From Aliihoeflea sp. 2WW (GTDB lineage: Bacteria > Pseudomonadota > Alphaproteobacteria > Rhizobiales > Rhizobiaceae): a stretch of DNA of 64,000 bases. The DNA lies in NCBI RefSeq assembly GCF_000497755.1, contig NZ_AYOD01000005.1:109967-173966 (forward strand), in the 5' to 3' direction. Position 1 is the first letter of the stretch; the number at the start of each line of letters is the position of its first letter. Position numbers and translations under genes: made by a program. Positions 18,317-26,574 of the stretch are shown here, piece by piece. The notes under the pieces are model-generated. The model ran no database searches and had not been told where the DNA came from. It worked only from the letters and a program-made list of their open reading frames with translations.

Positions 18317-19432
18317 TCACGCCGATTCGACGGCCTGATCGGCGCGCATCCAGTGACGCAACGTCGCCAGATCGCCGGTCTCGATGGCATCCGCGACGCG
18401 CCGGCCGACGGCGGCGCCGAACTTGTAGCCGTGGCCCGAACAGGCCGAGACGACGAGCGCGTGGCCGATATGGGCGCTGTAGAAGGTCTCGTCATGGGTG
18501 AAGGTGTAGACGCAGCTCGACGTCGACGCGATGCGGTACTCGTCGAGCCGGGCGATGGACGGTACGAAATGGCTGACGATCTGGCCGCCCTCGTCCGGCG
18601 CCAGTTCGCGATTGTCGTCGGCGTCGACCGTTACCTGCCGATGCAGTCCGGTGCCGAATTTCAGCCCGCCATCGCCGGAGGGCGGGATGATATAGCCTTC
18701 GTCGTCCGCGCCGACGTCGAGCAGCGTCGGCGCCGCAGCCCAGGCTTCGCGCAGATCGACCGGCGGTTCGAGATAGGCGACGGCGGTGCGGTAGGGCTGG
18801 AGGTCGACGGCAAGGTCTGGGAAGAGGCCGAGCACCCAGCCGCCTGCCGTTACAACGAGGTTGTCGGCGGCGAGCACCGTGCCGTTCGCCAGAGTCACCG
18901 TCGCGCCGTCGACATCGACGCCGACGACCTTCGTGTGCTCGCGCACATCGGCTCCGTTGGCGCGCAGCCATTCGGCGATGCCGTTGGCGATGCGGCGGCA
19001 ATGGAGCGCGCCGCCTTCTTCCGAATTAAGCGCGTAGCGAAGGCGCCTGCCCTCGATGAACGGCCAGCGAGAGACGGCTTCGCCGGCCTCGATGATCTCG
19101 AATGGATGGCCGCCGGCGGCCAGGCCCTCGCGATGCACGTCCGCGGCGTCGCCTTTCGCATAGGAGAGGCAAAGGCAGCCGCGATGGTCGTAGTGGCGCT
19201 GCCCGAGGTCCTGCCAGAGTTCGTCCCAGGCCGAGAACGCCTCGTCGATCTGCGCCGCATAGCCCAGATGCGCGCCATAGGCGCGGCGGATGATGCGGTG
19301 GTGATCACCGGAGGCGGCGAGCGGATTTGGGATCGGCCCCTGCTCGATGAGCGTTACCTCATGCCCGCGCTTCGTCAGCGCCCATGCCGTCGAAAGGCCC
19401 GAAATGCCGGCGCCGACCACGATGATCTTCAT
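18317..19432 (-). CDS. FAD-dependent amine oxidase, sarcosine oxidase (MTOX) type
   Basis: 371 residues. N-terminal dinucleotide motif VVGAGISGLSTAWAL with the acidic end of the second strand (LIEQ), then a DAO-type substrate domain. SCVYTFTHDE and VVSACSGHGYKFG near the C-terminus correspond to the covalent-flavin Cys and FAD-binding segments of monomeric sarcosine oxidase/N-methyltryptophan oxidase. It would oxidise an N-methyl or secondary amino acid to iminium plus H2O2. It is divergent from a cytochrome P450 gene with only 83 nt between; whether they cooperate is unknown. Substrate is not assignable. Confidence 0.82.
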   Translation of the reverse strand: MKIIVVGAGISGLSTAWALTKRGHEVTLIEQGPIPNPLAASGDHHRIIRRAYGAHLGYAAQIDEAFSAWDELWQDLGQRHYDHRGCLCLSYAKGDAADVHREGLAAGGHPFEIIEAGEAVSRWPFIEGRRLRYALNSEEGGALHCRRIANGIAEWLRANGADVREHTKVVGVDVDGATVTLANGTVLAADNLVVTAGGWVLGLFPDLAVDLQPYRTAVAYLEPPVDLREAWAAAPTLLDVGADDEGYIIPPSGDGGLKFGTGLHRQVTVDADDNRELAPDEGGQIVSHFVPSIARLDEYRIASTSSCVYTFTHDETFYSAHIGHALVVSACSGHGYKFGAAVGRRVADAIETGDLATLRHWMRADQAVESA

Positions 19433-19515
19433 CGTCCCTGTATCCCTCGTACCCTGTCCGCTGGCCTACCATAAGGACTGGAACCGGGCAGACAAGTCGC
19501 GCTAGACGCACACGC

Positions 19516-20760
19516 ATGACCCAGCCCGCGACCTTCCAGTTTGATCCCGCCACGCTCCGGCTCCGCCTCGACCCGCACGATGCCGCCTTTTTCCAGGACC
19601 CGTATCCGACCTATGCCTGGCTGCAGGCGCGGACGCCGGTCTTCCATTGGGAAGAGTTCGGCGCCTGGTGTGTCGCCTCCTATGAAGGCGTCAACCGCAT
19701 TCTGCGGGACCGCAATTTCGGACGCGAGAAGCCCGGCGGCTATGTCGATTACGTCTCGCGCTCGGGCGATCGCTCGCATCTGGCCGATTTCGACGCCGTC
19801 GAGGCGCGCTCGATGCTGGAACTGGAACCGCCTGTCCACACGCGTCTGCGCACGCTCGTCAACCGCGCCTTCGTTTCGCGGCAGGTGGAGCGGCTGCGCC
19901 CGCGCGTCGAGCAACTGGCGCATGAACTGATCGACGGTTTCGAGACGAAAGGGTCCGTCGATCTCATCCCCGCCTTCGCGACGCCGGTGCCGATCGTCGT
20001 CATCTGCGAAATGCTGGGCGTTCCGGTGGAAGCCGGGCCGCAGCTTCTCGATTGGTCGCACCGCATGGTCGCGATGTACATGCACGGCCTGACCCGCGAG
20101 ATCGAGGCCGACGCCAATCGCGCAACGGCGGAGTTTTCCGCCTTCATCCGCGAGCATGCACGCAAGAAGCGCGCGGCGCCGGGTGACGACCTCCTGAGCC
20201 TCCTGAATTCCGCGCAGGAGAACGGCGAAAAGCTGACCGAAGACGAGCTCGTTGCCTCTGCCATCCTGCTTCTCAATGCCGGGCACGAGGCGACGGTCCA
20301 CCAGACCGGCAACGCTGTCCGCGCGATCCTGAAACAGGGCGATGATCCGCGCCGGTTCTTCACCGACGCCGATGCGACCGCGGCGACCGTGGAGGAATGC
20401 CTGCGCTTCGACGCGCCGCTCCACATGTTCAACCGCTTCGCCGCAACGGATTGCGAGATCGCGCCGGACGTCTTCGTCAAGGCCGGCGAGCGCATCTGGC
20501 TGATGCTGGGCGCGGCGAACACGGATGCGAGCGCCTTCGCCGATCCCCTTGTTTTTCGCCCGGGACGTACGGACCAGAAGAACGTGTCGTTCGGCGCCGG
20601 CATCCACTTCTGCATCGGCGCTCCGCTCGCGCGGCTGGAAATGCAGGCGTCGCTGAGGGTGCTGTTCGAGAGGCTGCCTGGGCTAAGGCTGGCCGAGGAG
20701 CCGCGCTATCGCGACACCTATCATTTTCATGGATTGGAGCGGTTGGTCGTTAAGTGGTGA
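19516..20760 (+). CDS. Cytochrome P450
   Basis: 414 residues, soluble bacterial class. Heme-binding loop VSFGAGIHFCIGAPLARLE with the proximal Cys, K-helix ExxR in EECLRF, and I-helix LLNAGHEATVHQTGN, where the usual first Thr after the acidic residue is Ala, a variant also seen in other bacterial P450s. HTRLRTLVNRAF is the C-helix heme-propionate region. It needs a ferredoxin or similar redox partner, none of which is encoded next to it. It probably hydroxylates a small hydrophobic molecule; CYP family and substrate cannot be assigned by eye. Confidence 0.9.
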   Translation: MTQPATFQFDPATLRLRLDPHDAAFFQDPYPTYAWLQARTPVFHWEEFGAWCVASYEGVNRILRDRNFGREKPGGYVDYVSRSGDRSHLADFDAVEARSMLELEPPVHTRLRTLVNRAFVSRQVERLRPRVEQLAHELIDGFETKGSVDLIPAFATPVPIVVICEMLGVPVEAGPQLLDWSHRMVAMYMHGLTREIEADANRATAEFSAFIREHARKKRAAPGDDLLSLLNSAQENGEKLTEDELVASAILLLNAGHEATVHQTGNAVRAILKQGDDPRRFFTDADATAATVEECLRFDAPLHMFNRFAATDCEIAPDVFVKAGERIWLMLGAANTDASAFADPLVFRPGRTDQKNVSFGAGIHFCIGAPLARLEMQASLRVLFERLPGLRLAEEPRYRDTYHFHGLERLVVKW

Positions 20761-20776
20761 GGCCGCGCTCTACGTT

Positions 20777-20890
20777 GCCCCCCTCTGTCCTGCCGGACAT
20801 CTCCCCCGCAGGTGGGGAGATTACTCTCGTCATCGACACCGCGTGATCTCCCCCCTCGCGGGGAAGATGTCCGGCAGGACAGAGGGGGGC
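20777..20890. repeat. REP/RIME-like palindromic intergenic element, two-armed
   Basis: A 30-base left arm (20777-20806) is repeated inverted at 20860-20890 with only an extra C and an extra T. Each arm also folds on itself: GTCC-TGCC-GGAC forms a small hairpin and the CTCCCC tract pairs with a nearby GGGGAG. A related single arm starts at 63957. Such CCCCCTCT..CCTGCCGG..CATCTCCCC elements are dispersed between genes in rhizobial genomes. It lies between the convergent P450 and cupin genes. Confidence 0.85.
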
Positions 20891-20906
20891 GCGAAGGATC
20901 GCGACG

Positions 20907-21257
20907 CTAAACCCGCACCACATACTCCTTGCGCGTCGTCTCGACGACTTCCCAGCTTCCCTTGAAGCCGGGGCGGAGCACGAAGCTGTCGCCGGCTTTC
21001 ACCGTGCGGGCGGCGCCGCCGTCTTCGGTGATGACGGAGACGCCGGAGAGGATGCGGCAGTATTCCCATTCGTCATATTCGATGCGCCATTTGCCGGGTG
21101 TGGATTCCCAGACGCCGGCGAAGAGGCCGTTGCCGGCCTCCTCGACGTTCCAGGTTCGGAACTGCGGGTTGCCTTCGATCACGCGGCCTTCGGCGGGTTG
21201 GCCCGCCTCCGGGTCCACTCCGGAAATGCCCAGACCGACTATATGGCTGACATACAT
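20907..21257 (-). CDS. Small cupin-domain protein
   Basis: 116 residues, start with GGAGGAC ribosome site. Single cupin barrel of the EutQ/DUF861-like type: FAGVWESTPGKWRIEYDEWEYCRILSGVSVI covers the first cupin motif and VKAGDSFVLRPGFKGSWEV the second. Metal-binding histidines of classical cupins are largely absent, so enzymatic activity is uncertain; it could bind a small ligand. It follows the OAH sulfhydrylase gene by 18 nt on the same strand, probably the end of that operon. Confidence 0.75.
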   Translation of the reverse strand: MYVSHIVGLGISGVDPEAGQPAEGRVIEGNPQFRTWNVEEAGNGLFAGVWESTPGKWRIEYDEWEYCRILSGVSVITEDGGAARTVKAGDSFVLRPGFKGSWEVVETTRKEYVVRV

Positions 21258-21275
21258 GGCGTCCTCCCGCGATGA

Positions 21276-22559
21276 TCAGGCCTTCGCCAGCGCCTGTTCC
21301 AGGTCGGCGATGATGTCGGCGACGTCCTCGATGCCGACCGACAGGCGGATGACGTCAGGGCCAGCGCCGGCGGCCGTCTGCTGCTCGTCCGACAATTGGC
21401 GGTGCGTCGTCGAGGCCGGGTGGATGATCAGCGACTTGGTGTCGCCGATATTGGCCAGATGCGAGAAGAGCTCGACGCCTTCGACGACCTTGACGCCCGC
21501 CTCGTAGCCGCCTTTCAGGCCGAAGGTGAACACGGCGCCGGCGCCCTGCGGCGAATATTTCTTCTGCAGCGCATTGTTCGGGTCGTCGGCGAGGCCCGGA
21601 TAGGACACCCACTCCACTTTCTCATGCGTCTTCAGCCATTCGGCGACCTTCAGCGCGTTGTCGCAGTGGCGCTGCATGCGAAGCGGAAGGGTCTCGAGGC
21701 CGGTCAGGATCATGAAGGCATTGAACGGCGAGATGGAGGGGCCGAAATCGCGCAGGCCGAGCACGCGGCAGGCAATGGCGAAGGCGAAGTTGCCGAAGGT
21801 CTCGTGCAGGACGATGCCGCCATATTCGGGACGCGGCTCGGACAACATCGGATAGTTGCCCGATTTCGACCAGTCGAACGTGCCACCATCGACGATGACG
21901 CCGCCCATCGAATTACCGTGGCCGCCGATGAACTTGGTCAACGAGTGGACGACGATGTCCGCGCCATGCTCGATCGGGCGCAGGAGGTAGGGCGAGGCCA
22001 TGGTGTTGTCGACGATGAGCGGAAGGCCGTGTTTATGCGCGATTTCTGCGATAGCAGCGATGTCAACGAAGGTGCCGCCGGGATTGGCGAGGCTCTCGAT
22101 GAAGATGCCGCGCGTCTTGTCGTCGATCTGGTTCTCGAAGGTCGACAAATCGTTAGTGTCGCCCCAGCGCACCTCCCAGCCGAAATTCTTGAAGGCGTGG
22201 CCGAACTGGTTGATCGAGCCGCCATAGAGCCGGCGCGCGGCGACGAAATTGTCGCCGGGGCGCATGATGGTGTGGAAGATCAGGAGCTGCGCGGCGTGGC
22301 CGGACGCCGTCGCCAGCGCCGCCGTGCCGCCTTCGAGCGCGGCAAGGCGTTCCTCGAGCACGGCCTGCGTCGGGTTCATGATGCGGGTGTAGATGTTGCC
22401 GAACGCCTTGAGCCCGAAGAGCGAGGCGGCATGGTCGGCGTCGTCGAAGACGAAGGACGTCGTCTGGTAGATCGGCGTCGCGCGGGCGCCGGTCGCCGGA
22501 TCGGGCTGCGCGCCCGCATGGACTGCCAAGGTGTTGAAGCCGGGTGCGCGCTGCGCCAT
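21276..22559 (-). CDS. metY: O-acetylhomoserine aminocarboxypropyltransferase (OAH sulfhydrylase)
   Basis: 427 residues from MAQRAPGFNTLAVHAGAQPDP at 22559 with GGAGGACG upstream. Cys/Met-metabolism PLP enzyme: YTRIMNPTQAVLEERLAALEGG at the N-terminus, LYGGSINQF, DNTMASPYLLRP and the PLP lysine in VVHSLTKFIGGHG. Length above 420 and the aromatic-rich NPTQ form favour MetY over MetB/MetZ. It makes homocysteine from O-acetylhomoserine and sulfide in the cytosol. A CoA-binding protein gene precedes it by 106 nt. Confidence 0.92.
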   Translation of the reverse strand: MAQRAPGFNTLAVHAGAQPDPATGARATPIYQTTSFVFDDADHAASLFGLKAFGNIYTRIMNPTQAVLEERLAALEGGTAALATASGHAAQLLIFHTIMRPGDNFVAARRLYGGSINQFGHAFKNFGWEVRWGDTNDLSTFENQIDDKTRGIFIESLANPGGTFVDIAAIAEIAHKHGLPLIVDNTMASPYLLRPIEHGADIVVHSLTKFIGGHGNSMGGVIVDGGTFDWSKSGNYPMLSEPRPEYGGIVLHETFGNFAFAIACRVLGLRDFGPSISPFNAFMILTGLETLPLRMQRHCDNALKVAEWLKTHEKVEWVSYPGLADDPNNALQKKYSPQGAGAVFTFGLKGGYEAGVKVVEGVELFSHLANIGDTKSLIIHPASTTHRQLSDEQQTAAGAGPDVIRLSVGIEDVADIIADLEQALAKA

Positions 22560-22665
22560 CGTTCGTCCTCCAGATGAATGCAATTTTCAAGGCCGGCACA
22601 GTCATCGCAAAGCGCCGGGCCAAAAGCAAAGACGAATGTTGCGCGCCGAGGCAGTCCGGTGGCAA

Positions 22666-23187
22666 CTATTTCTGCCTTATGCCGAAGCTCTGGAAGCCGG
22701 AGCGCATGATCGGCTTTTTCGACGAGATGACGCCGCTGTTGACGCCGTTCCAGCCGATCTCGCCCGCGAGCCTGGCATATTCGATCTTGGGGCAGCGGTT
22801 CATGACGACCTCGATGCCCGCGGTTTCCATCCGCTTGGCCGCAACGTCGTCGCGCACGCCAAGCTGCATCCAGACGATCTTCGGCAGCGGGTCGAGCGCC
22901 AGCACCTCCTCGACAATGCTCGGCACGGCGTTCGAGGCGCGGAAGATGTCGACCATGTCGATCGGCTCGGGAATGTCGGCGAGCTTCGCATAGGTCATGC
23001 GGCCGAGGATTTCCCTGCCGGCATGGCCCGGATTGACCGGGAAGACGGCGTAGCCTTTGTCGATCAGGTATTTCGCGACGAAGAAGGACGGGCGCACGTC
23101 ATTCGCCGACGCACCGACGATGGCGACGCTCTTCACCTTGTTCAGGATGTCGGAGATGTAGGAGTTGTCGTAGGAATCGTGGTTCAT
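22666..23187 (-). CDS. CoA-binding (YccU/DUF succinyl-CoA-ligase-like) domain protein
   Basis: 173 residues from MNHDSYDNSYI at 23187; the start overlaps the stop of the VOC gene (ATGA). Rossmann-like CoA-binding fold: SVAIVGASANDVRPSFFVAKYLIDKGYAVFPVNPG near residues 20-55, and VWMQLGVRDD near 115. The family resembles the nucleotide-binding lobe of succinyl-CoA synthetase alpha but has no catalytic His domain. Cellular role is unknown; it is often near metY-like genes. Confidence 0.85.
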   Translation of the reverse strand: MNHDSYDNSYISDILNKVKSVAIVGASANDVRPSFFVAKYLIDKGYAVFPVNPGHAGREILGRMTYAKLADIPEPIDMVDIFRASNAVPSIVEEVLALDPLPKIVWMQLGVRDDVAAKRMETAGIEVVMNRCPKIEYARLAGEIGWNGVNSGVISSKKPIMRSGFQSFGIRQK

Positions 23188-23612
23188 TCGGGTAGCGATA
23201 TGCGCCCTTCTGCATCGATCGGAAAATCGGGATTGTGCGCGACTTCCCACAAATGGCCTTCGGTATCGGCGAAATAGCCGTACCAGCCGCCCCAGAAAGC
23301 GCGTTGCGCGGGTTTGACGATGCGCCCGCCGGCCTTCTCCGCCGCCGACAGGACTTCAGAGACTTCGGCGTCGGACCGCGTGTTATAGGCGAGAGCGGCG
23401 CCGGAAAAGCCCGGACGGCTGTCTTCGACGCCGGCATCCGCCGCGAGCTTTTCGCGCGGCCACAACGCCAGCAGCGTTCCGCCCATCTGGAAGAAGGCGA
23501 CGTCGCCCGGCACCTTCATGCCCGCCTTGAGGCCCATCTGCTCGTAGAAGCCGACCGCGCGGTCGAGGTCGTCGACGCCGAGCGTGACGATGGAGATGCG
23601 GGGCTCCATCAT
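23184..23612 (-). CDS. VOC/glyoxalase-fold protein
   Basis: 142 residues. Two beta-alpha-beta-beta-beta modules of the vicinal oxygen chelate superfamily: ISIVTLGVDDLDRAVGFYEQMGLKAG at the start and GYFADTEGHLWEVAHNPDF at the end, where the Glu of LWEV is a typical metal ligand. It might be a metal-dependent lyase/dioxygenase or simply a binding protein. ATGA overlaps on both sides tie it to the crotonase-like and CoA-binding genes in one operon. Confidence 0.85.
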   Translation of the reverse strand: MMEPRISIVTLGVDDLDRAVGFYEQMGLKAGMKVPGDVAFFQMGGTLLALWPREKLAADAGVEDSRPGFSGAALAYNTRSDAEVSEVLSAAEKAGGRIVKPAQRAFWGGWYGYFADTEGHLWEVAHNPDFPIDAEGRISLPE

Positions 23613-24424
23613 TCGTCGGTCCATTCCGGCTTGCGCTTTTCCACGAACGCGCCGATGCCTTCGGCGGCGTCGCGCGCAAGCATGTTCTCCACCATCACCC
23701 GGCCGGCATATTCGTAGGCGTCGGACAAGCCCATCTCGGCCTGCGCGTAGAAGGCCTCCTTGCCGATCTTCAGCGTCATGGCGGATTTCGAGGCGATGGT
23801 CTGGGCGTATTTGCCGACGATCTGGTCCAGATATTCGGGCGGGACGACGCGATTGACCAGGCCGAATTCGCGCGCAGCCGTCGCCTCGATCATCTCGCCC
23901 GTCAGCAGCATCTCCATCGCGTGCTTGTGCGAGATGTTGCGCGACAGAGCGACCATGGGCGTCGAGCAGAAGAGGCCGATATTGACGCCGGGCGTGGCGA
24001 AGGTCGCCTCGGTCGTGGCGATGGCAAGGTCGCAGCTTGCGACGATCTGGCAGCCGGCGGCGGACGCGACGCCGGCCACGGCGGCGATGACGGGCTTGGG
24101 ATGGCGCACGATCTCCTGCATCAGCGCGCCGCAGGCCGTCATCAGCTCCTCGAACCAGGCGCGGCCGCGGTCGGCGTCGGCACGGTGCGCGGTGATCTCC
24201 TTCAGGTCGTGCCCGGCGGAAAAGACCTTTCCCTCGGCCGCGATGACGACGACCCGCACGGAGGCGTCGTCCCCCGCCGTGGCCAGATGACGGCGCAGCG
24301 TCGCGATCATCTCCATCGACAGCGCATTCGCCGGCGGCGAATCGAGCACGATCCGCAACACCGGGCCGTCGCGTTCGGCACGCGCCGGCTCCATCCGTAC
24401 CGAGGCGAGAGCAGTCACATTCAT
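23609..24424 (-). CDS. Crotonase-fold protein lacking both catalytic glutamates (ECHDC3-like)
   Basis: 271 residues. Oxyanion-hole segments VFSAGHDLKEI and GVASAAGCQIVASCDLAIA are clear, but positions of the two catalytic Glu of enoyl-CoA hydratase are Gln (AAGCQIV) and Gly (FATPGVNIGLF). That pattern matches the ECHDC3-like group, whose reaction is not established here. First gene of the ech-like/VOC/CoA-binding chain; divergent from a thioesterase gene 126 nt away. It is usually annotated simply as enoyl-CoA hydratase, which the residues do not support. Confidence 0.83.
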   Translation of the reverse strand: MNVTALASVRMEPARAERDGPVLRIVLDSPPANALSMEMIATLRRHLATAGDDASVRVVVIAAEGKVFSAGHDLKEITAHRADADRGRAWFEELMTACGALMQEIVRHPKPVIAAVAGVASAAGCQIVASCDLAIATTEATFATPGVNIGLFCSTPMVALSRNISHKHAMEMLLTGEMIEATAAREFGLVNRVVPPEYLDQIVGKYAQTIASKSAMTLKIGKEAFYAQAEMGLSDAYEYAGRVMVENMLARDAAEGIGAFVEKRKPEWTDE

Positions 24425-24550
24425 TCGCAGTCTCCGTGGCGTCTTTGCCGATCCTTAGCATCAAAGAAGACGCGTTTCATGCCCCTGCAACACTCTTGCG
24501 TTTGCTTGTGGTTGCATGTTCCTTGGCGCGACGAGGATGGGAGGACAGGC

Positions 24551-25012
24551 ATGCACGGATCGAAGCCATCGAGCGTTCCGACGCCGGTGATGACTGCGGA
24601 CGAGGTCAATTCGTTGCTCAGGGAGGTCTACCCGCAGCTCAACGAGGATTTCGCCGCCTATTCCGCGACAGAAGTCTTTCCGGGCGGCTGCACCGTGCGC
24701 CTCGACGCCGACCATCGGCACCTGCGCCCCGGCAATACCGTTTCAGGCCCTTCCCTCTTCACGCTCGCCGACATCGGCGGCTATGTGTGCGTCCTTTCGC
24801 ATGCCGGGCCGGACGCGCTTTCCGTCACCACCAACCTCAACATCAACTTCATGCGCAAGGCCGAGGCAGGCCCGATCGACGGGCATTGCCGCATCCTGAA
24901 GCTTGGCCGCAGCCTGATGGTGTTCGACATCGAAATGGTCAGCGGACCCGACCGGCATGTCGTCGCGCACGCGACGGGGACCTATTCGATCCCGCCGAAG
25001 CGGGAGAAATGA
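24551..25012 (+). CDS. PaaI-type hotdog thioesterase
   Basis: 153 residues from ATG at 24551 after GGGAGGACAGGC. Hotdog fold of the PaaI family: RPGNTVSGPSLFTLADIGGYVCV forms the central helix region with the Asp of TLAD as probable catalytic residue, and VTTNLNINFMRKAEAGP is the conserved strand. It probably hydrolyses an acyl- or aryl-CoA. It is divergent from the crotonase-like gene, so both may share control of CoA-ester metabolism (inference). Confidence 0.83.
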   Translation: MHGSKPSSVPTPVMTADEVNSLLREVYPQLNEDFAAYSATEVFPGGCTVRLDADHRHLRPGNTVSGPSLFTLADIGGYVCVLSHAGPDALSVTTNLNINFMRKAEAGPIDGHCRILKLGRSLMVFDIEMVSGPDRHVVAHATGTYSIPPKREK

Positions 25013-25087
25013 TGCGGTAAAATAATACCGTATTCTTACAGCGCTGATTTTATTCAATATTTTTCCGCAACATCCACTTTCGGTCGC

Positions 25088-25116
25088 TTGACGACGCGGA
25101 AGGCCGGCCGTATAAG
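25088..25116 (+). promoter_or_regulatory. Strong sigma-70-type promoter of rplM-rpsI
   Basis: TTGACG (25088-25093) and TATAAG (25111-25116) with an ideal 17-bp spacer. Transcription would begin near 25123, leaving a leader of about 110 nt before rplM. Confidence 0.75.
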
Positions 25117-25129
25117 CCGGTCCGAACGC

Positions 25130-25155
25130 GCCTCCATTTCCGGAGGCCGTTTTTT
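25130..25155 (+). promoter_or_regulatory. Leader hairpin with T tract upstream of rplM
   Basis: Six-pair stem GCCTCC (25130-25135) / GGAGGC (25142-25147) with a six-base loop, then CG and six T. It lies only a few bases downstream of the predicted start site, so it looks like an attenuator or 5' stabilising hairpin for the ribosomal-protein mRNA. It has no resemblance I can confirm to a known L13 leader. Confidence 0.5.
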
Positions 25156-25231
25156 GTTGGTCCGCAAGGCGCCAACACAAGCAACAAGAAATGCCTTCCT
25201 TCGCGAAGGTTCGACAAGAAAGATCGAAACC

Positions 25232-25705
25232 ATGAAGACCTTTTCGCAGAAGCCTGCGGACGTGGTGAAGAAGTGGGTCGTGATCGACGCCGAGCACCTC
25301 GTCGTCGGCCGTCTGGCCTCCATCGTCGCCAACCGTCTGCGCGGCAAGCACAAGCCCACTTTCACGCCGCATGTCGATGATGGCGACAACGTCATCATCA
25401 TCAATGCCGACAAGGCCGTGTTCACCGGCAAGAAGTTCACCGACAAGGTGTACTACTGGCACACCGGTCACCCGGGCGGCATCAAGGAGCGCACTGCGCG
25501 CCAGATTCTCGAAGGCCGCTTTCCCGAGCGCGTCATCGAGAAGGCTGTCGAGCGCATGATCCCGCGCGGCCCGCTCGGCCGTCGCCAGATGAAGAATCTG
25601 CGCGTCTATGCCGGCTCCGAACACCCGCACACCGCCCAGACGCCCGAGACGCTCGACGTCGCCGGCCTGAACAAGAAGAACACGAGGCTCCAGACCAATG
25701 GCTGA
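25232..25705 (+). CDS. rplM: 50S ribosomal protein L13
   Basis: 157 residues. Typical L13: [26 protein letters not shown] near the N-terminus, [33 protein letters not shown], and [23 protein letters not shown]. It is slightly longer than the E. coli protein, as in other alphaproteobacteria. It overlaps rpsI by 8 nt. It binds 23S rRNA early in assembly. Confidence 0.98.
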   Translation: MKTFSQKPADVVKKWVVIDAEHLVVGRLASIVANRLRGKHKPTFTPHVDDGDNVIIINADKAVFTGKKFTDKVYYWHTGHPGGIKERTARQILEGRFPERVIEKAVERMIPRGPLGRRQMKNLRVYAGSEHPHTAQTPETLDVAGLNKKNTRLQTNG

Positions 25706-26174
25706 ACTCAACTCCCTCCAGGACCTCGGCCAGGCGACCGGCGCGTCGGAGCAGGCTGCTCCGGTTCACGTCCAGAAGCTTGACAAGCAGGGCCGCGCCT
25801 ATGCCACCGGCAAGCGCAAGGACGCCATCGCGCGCGTCTGGGTCAAGCCGGGCTCGGGCAAGATCATCGTCAACAACAAGGAATTCGGCGCCTATTTCGC
25901 GCGTCCGGTCCTGCAGATGGTGCTCCAGCAGCCGATCGTCGCCGCTGACCGCAACGGCCAGTACGACGTCATCGCCACCGTCGCCGGCGGCGGCCTCTCG
26001 GGCCAGGCCGGTGCCGTTCGCCACGGCATCTCCAAGGCGCTGACCTACTACGAGCCGGGCCTTCGCGCCGTGCTCAAGAAGGGCGGCTTCCTGACCCGCG
26101 ATTCGCGTACCGTCGAGCGCAAGAAGTACGGCAAGGCCAAGGCCCGTCGTTCGTTCCAGTTCTCGAAGCGCTAA
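25698..26174 (+). CDS. rpsI: 30S ribosomal protein S9
   Basis: 158 residues. An alphaproteobacterial N-terminal extension of about 30 residues precedes [24 protein letters not shown]. The C-terminus ends [17 protein letters not shown], with the basic tail that contacts P-site tRNA. It is translated from the rplM-rpsI transcript and followed by a terminator. Confidence 0.98.
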   Translation: MAELNSLQDLGQATGASEQAAPVHVQKLDKQGRAYATGKRKDAIARVWVKPGSGKIIVNNKEFGAYFARPVLQMVLQQPIVAADRNGQYDVIATVAGGGLSGQAGAVRHGISKALTYYEPGLRAVLKKGGFLTRDSRTVERKKYGKAKARRSFQFSKR

Positions 26175-26196
26175 GCGTTTCGCATTCGGAACTTCG

Positions 26197-26226
26197 AAAA
26201 GCGGGCCTTCGGGTCCGCTTTTTTCG
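26197..26226 (+). terminator. Rho-independent terminator of rplM-rpsI
   Basis: Stem AAAAGCGGGCC paired with GGTCCGCTTTTTT (one G-U), TTCG loop, running into six T ending at 26224. Confidence 0.85.
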
Positions 26227-26227
26227 T

Positions 26228-26267
26228 TTGGAGATCGGCGGAACCCCACTACACTGTAAATCACTGT
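26228..26267 (+). promoter_or_regulatory. Putative parDE promoter with direct-repeat operator
   Basis: TTGGAG (26228-26233), 16 bp, TACACT (26250-26255). Two CACTGT hexamers (26252-26257 and 26262-26267) repeat exactly ten bases apart, one helical turn, overlapping the -10 box. This is a fitting site for autorepression by a ribbon-helix-helix ParD. It is inference from pattern. Confidence 0.4.
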
Positions 26268-26289
26268 CACATATCCAATGAGGCATGTC

Positions 26290-26574
26290 ATGAAATCCTC
26301 CGGGCAAATGACGCTGACGCTGACCGACGATCTTGAGCAATTCGTTCGCGAGCAGACCCGAAAAGGCTCGTTCGCATCCAATAGCGAATATGTTCGCGCG
26401 CTCGTGCGGGAGCGCTACATGCAAGAACGCCAGCGCGACGAGCGCCGCCGTGCCCTGAACGAGGCTATTGCTAGGGGCTTGAGCGACGCAGAAGCAGGCA
26501 GAGCGCGTCCCGTCGACGAAGCGTTTGCACAGTTGAAGGCAAAATTGGCCGCGGAACGTTCCAACCGCGCATGA
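26290..26574 (+). CDS. parD: ParD-type antitoxin
   Basis: 94 residues from ATG 26290, which has TGAGG six bases upstream; an ATG twelve bases earlier lacks one. N-terminal ribbon-helix-helix region (MTLTLTDDLEQFVREQTRKGSFASNSEYVRALVRE) followed by a charged helical tail, the part that in ParD proteins wraps around ParE. It neutralises the next gene's toxin and represses the operon. Its last codons overlap the toxin start (ATGA). The pair sits between rpsI and speB, a conserved junction in relatives, so it is probably an insertion. Confidence 0.88.
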   Translation: MKSSGQMTLTLTDDLEQFVREQTRKGSFASNSEYVRALVRERYMQERQRDERRRALNEAIARGLSDAEAGRARPVDEAFAQLKAKLAAERSNRA

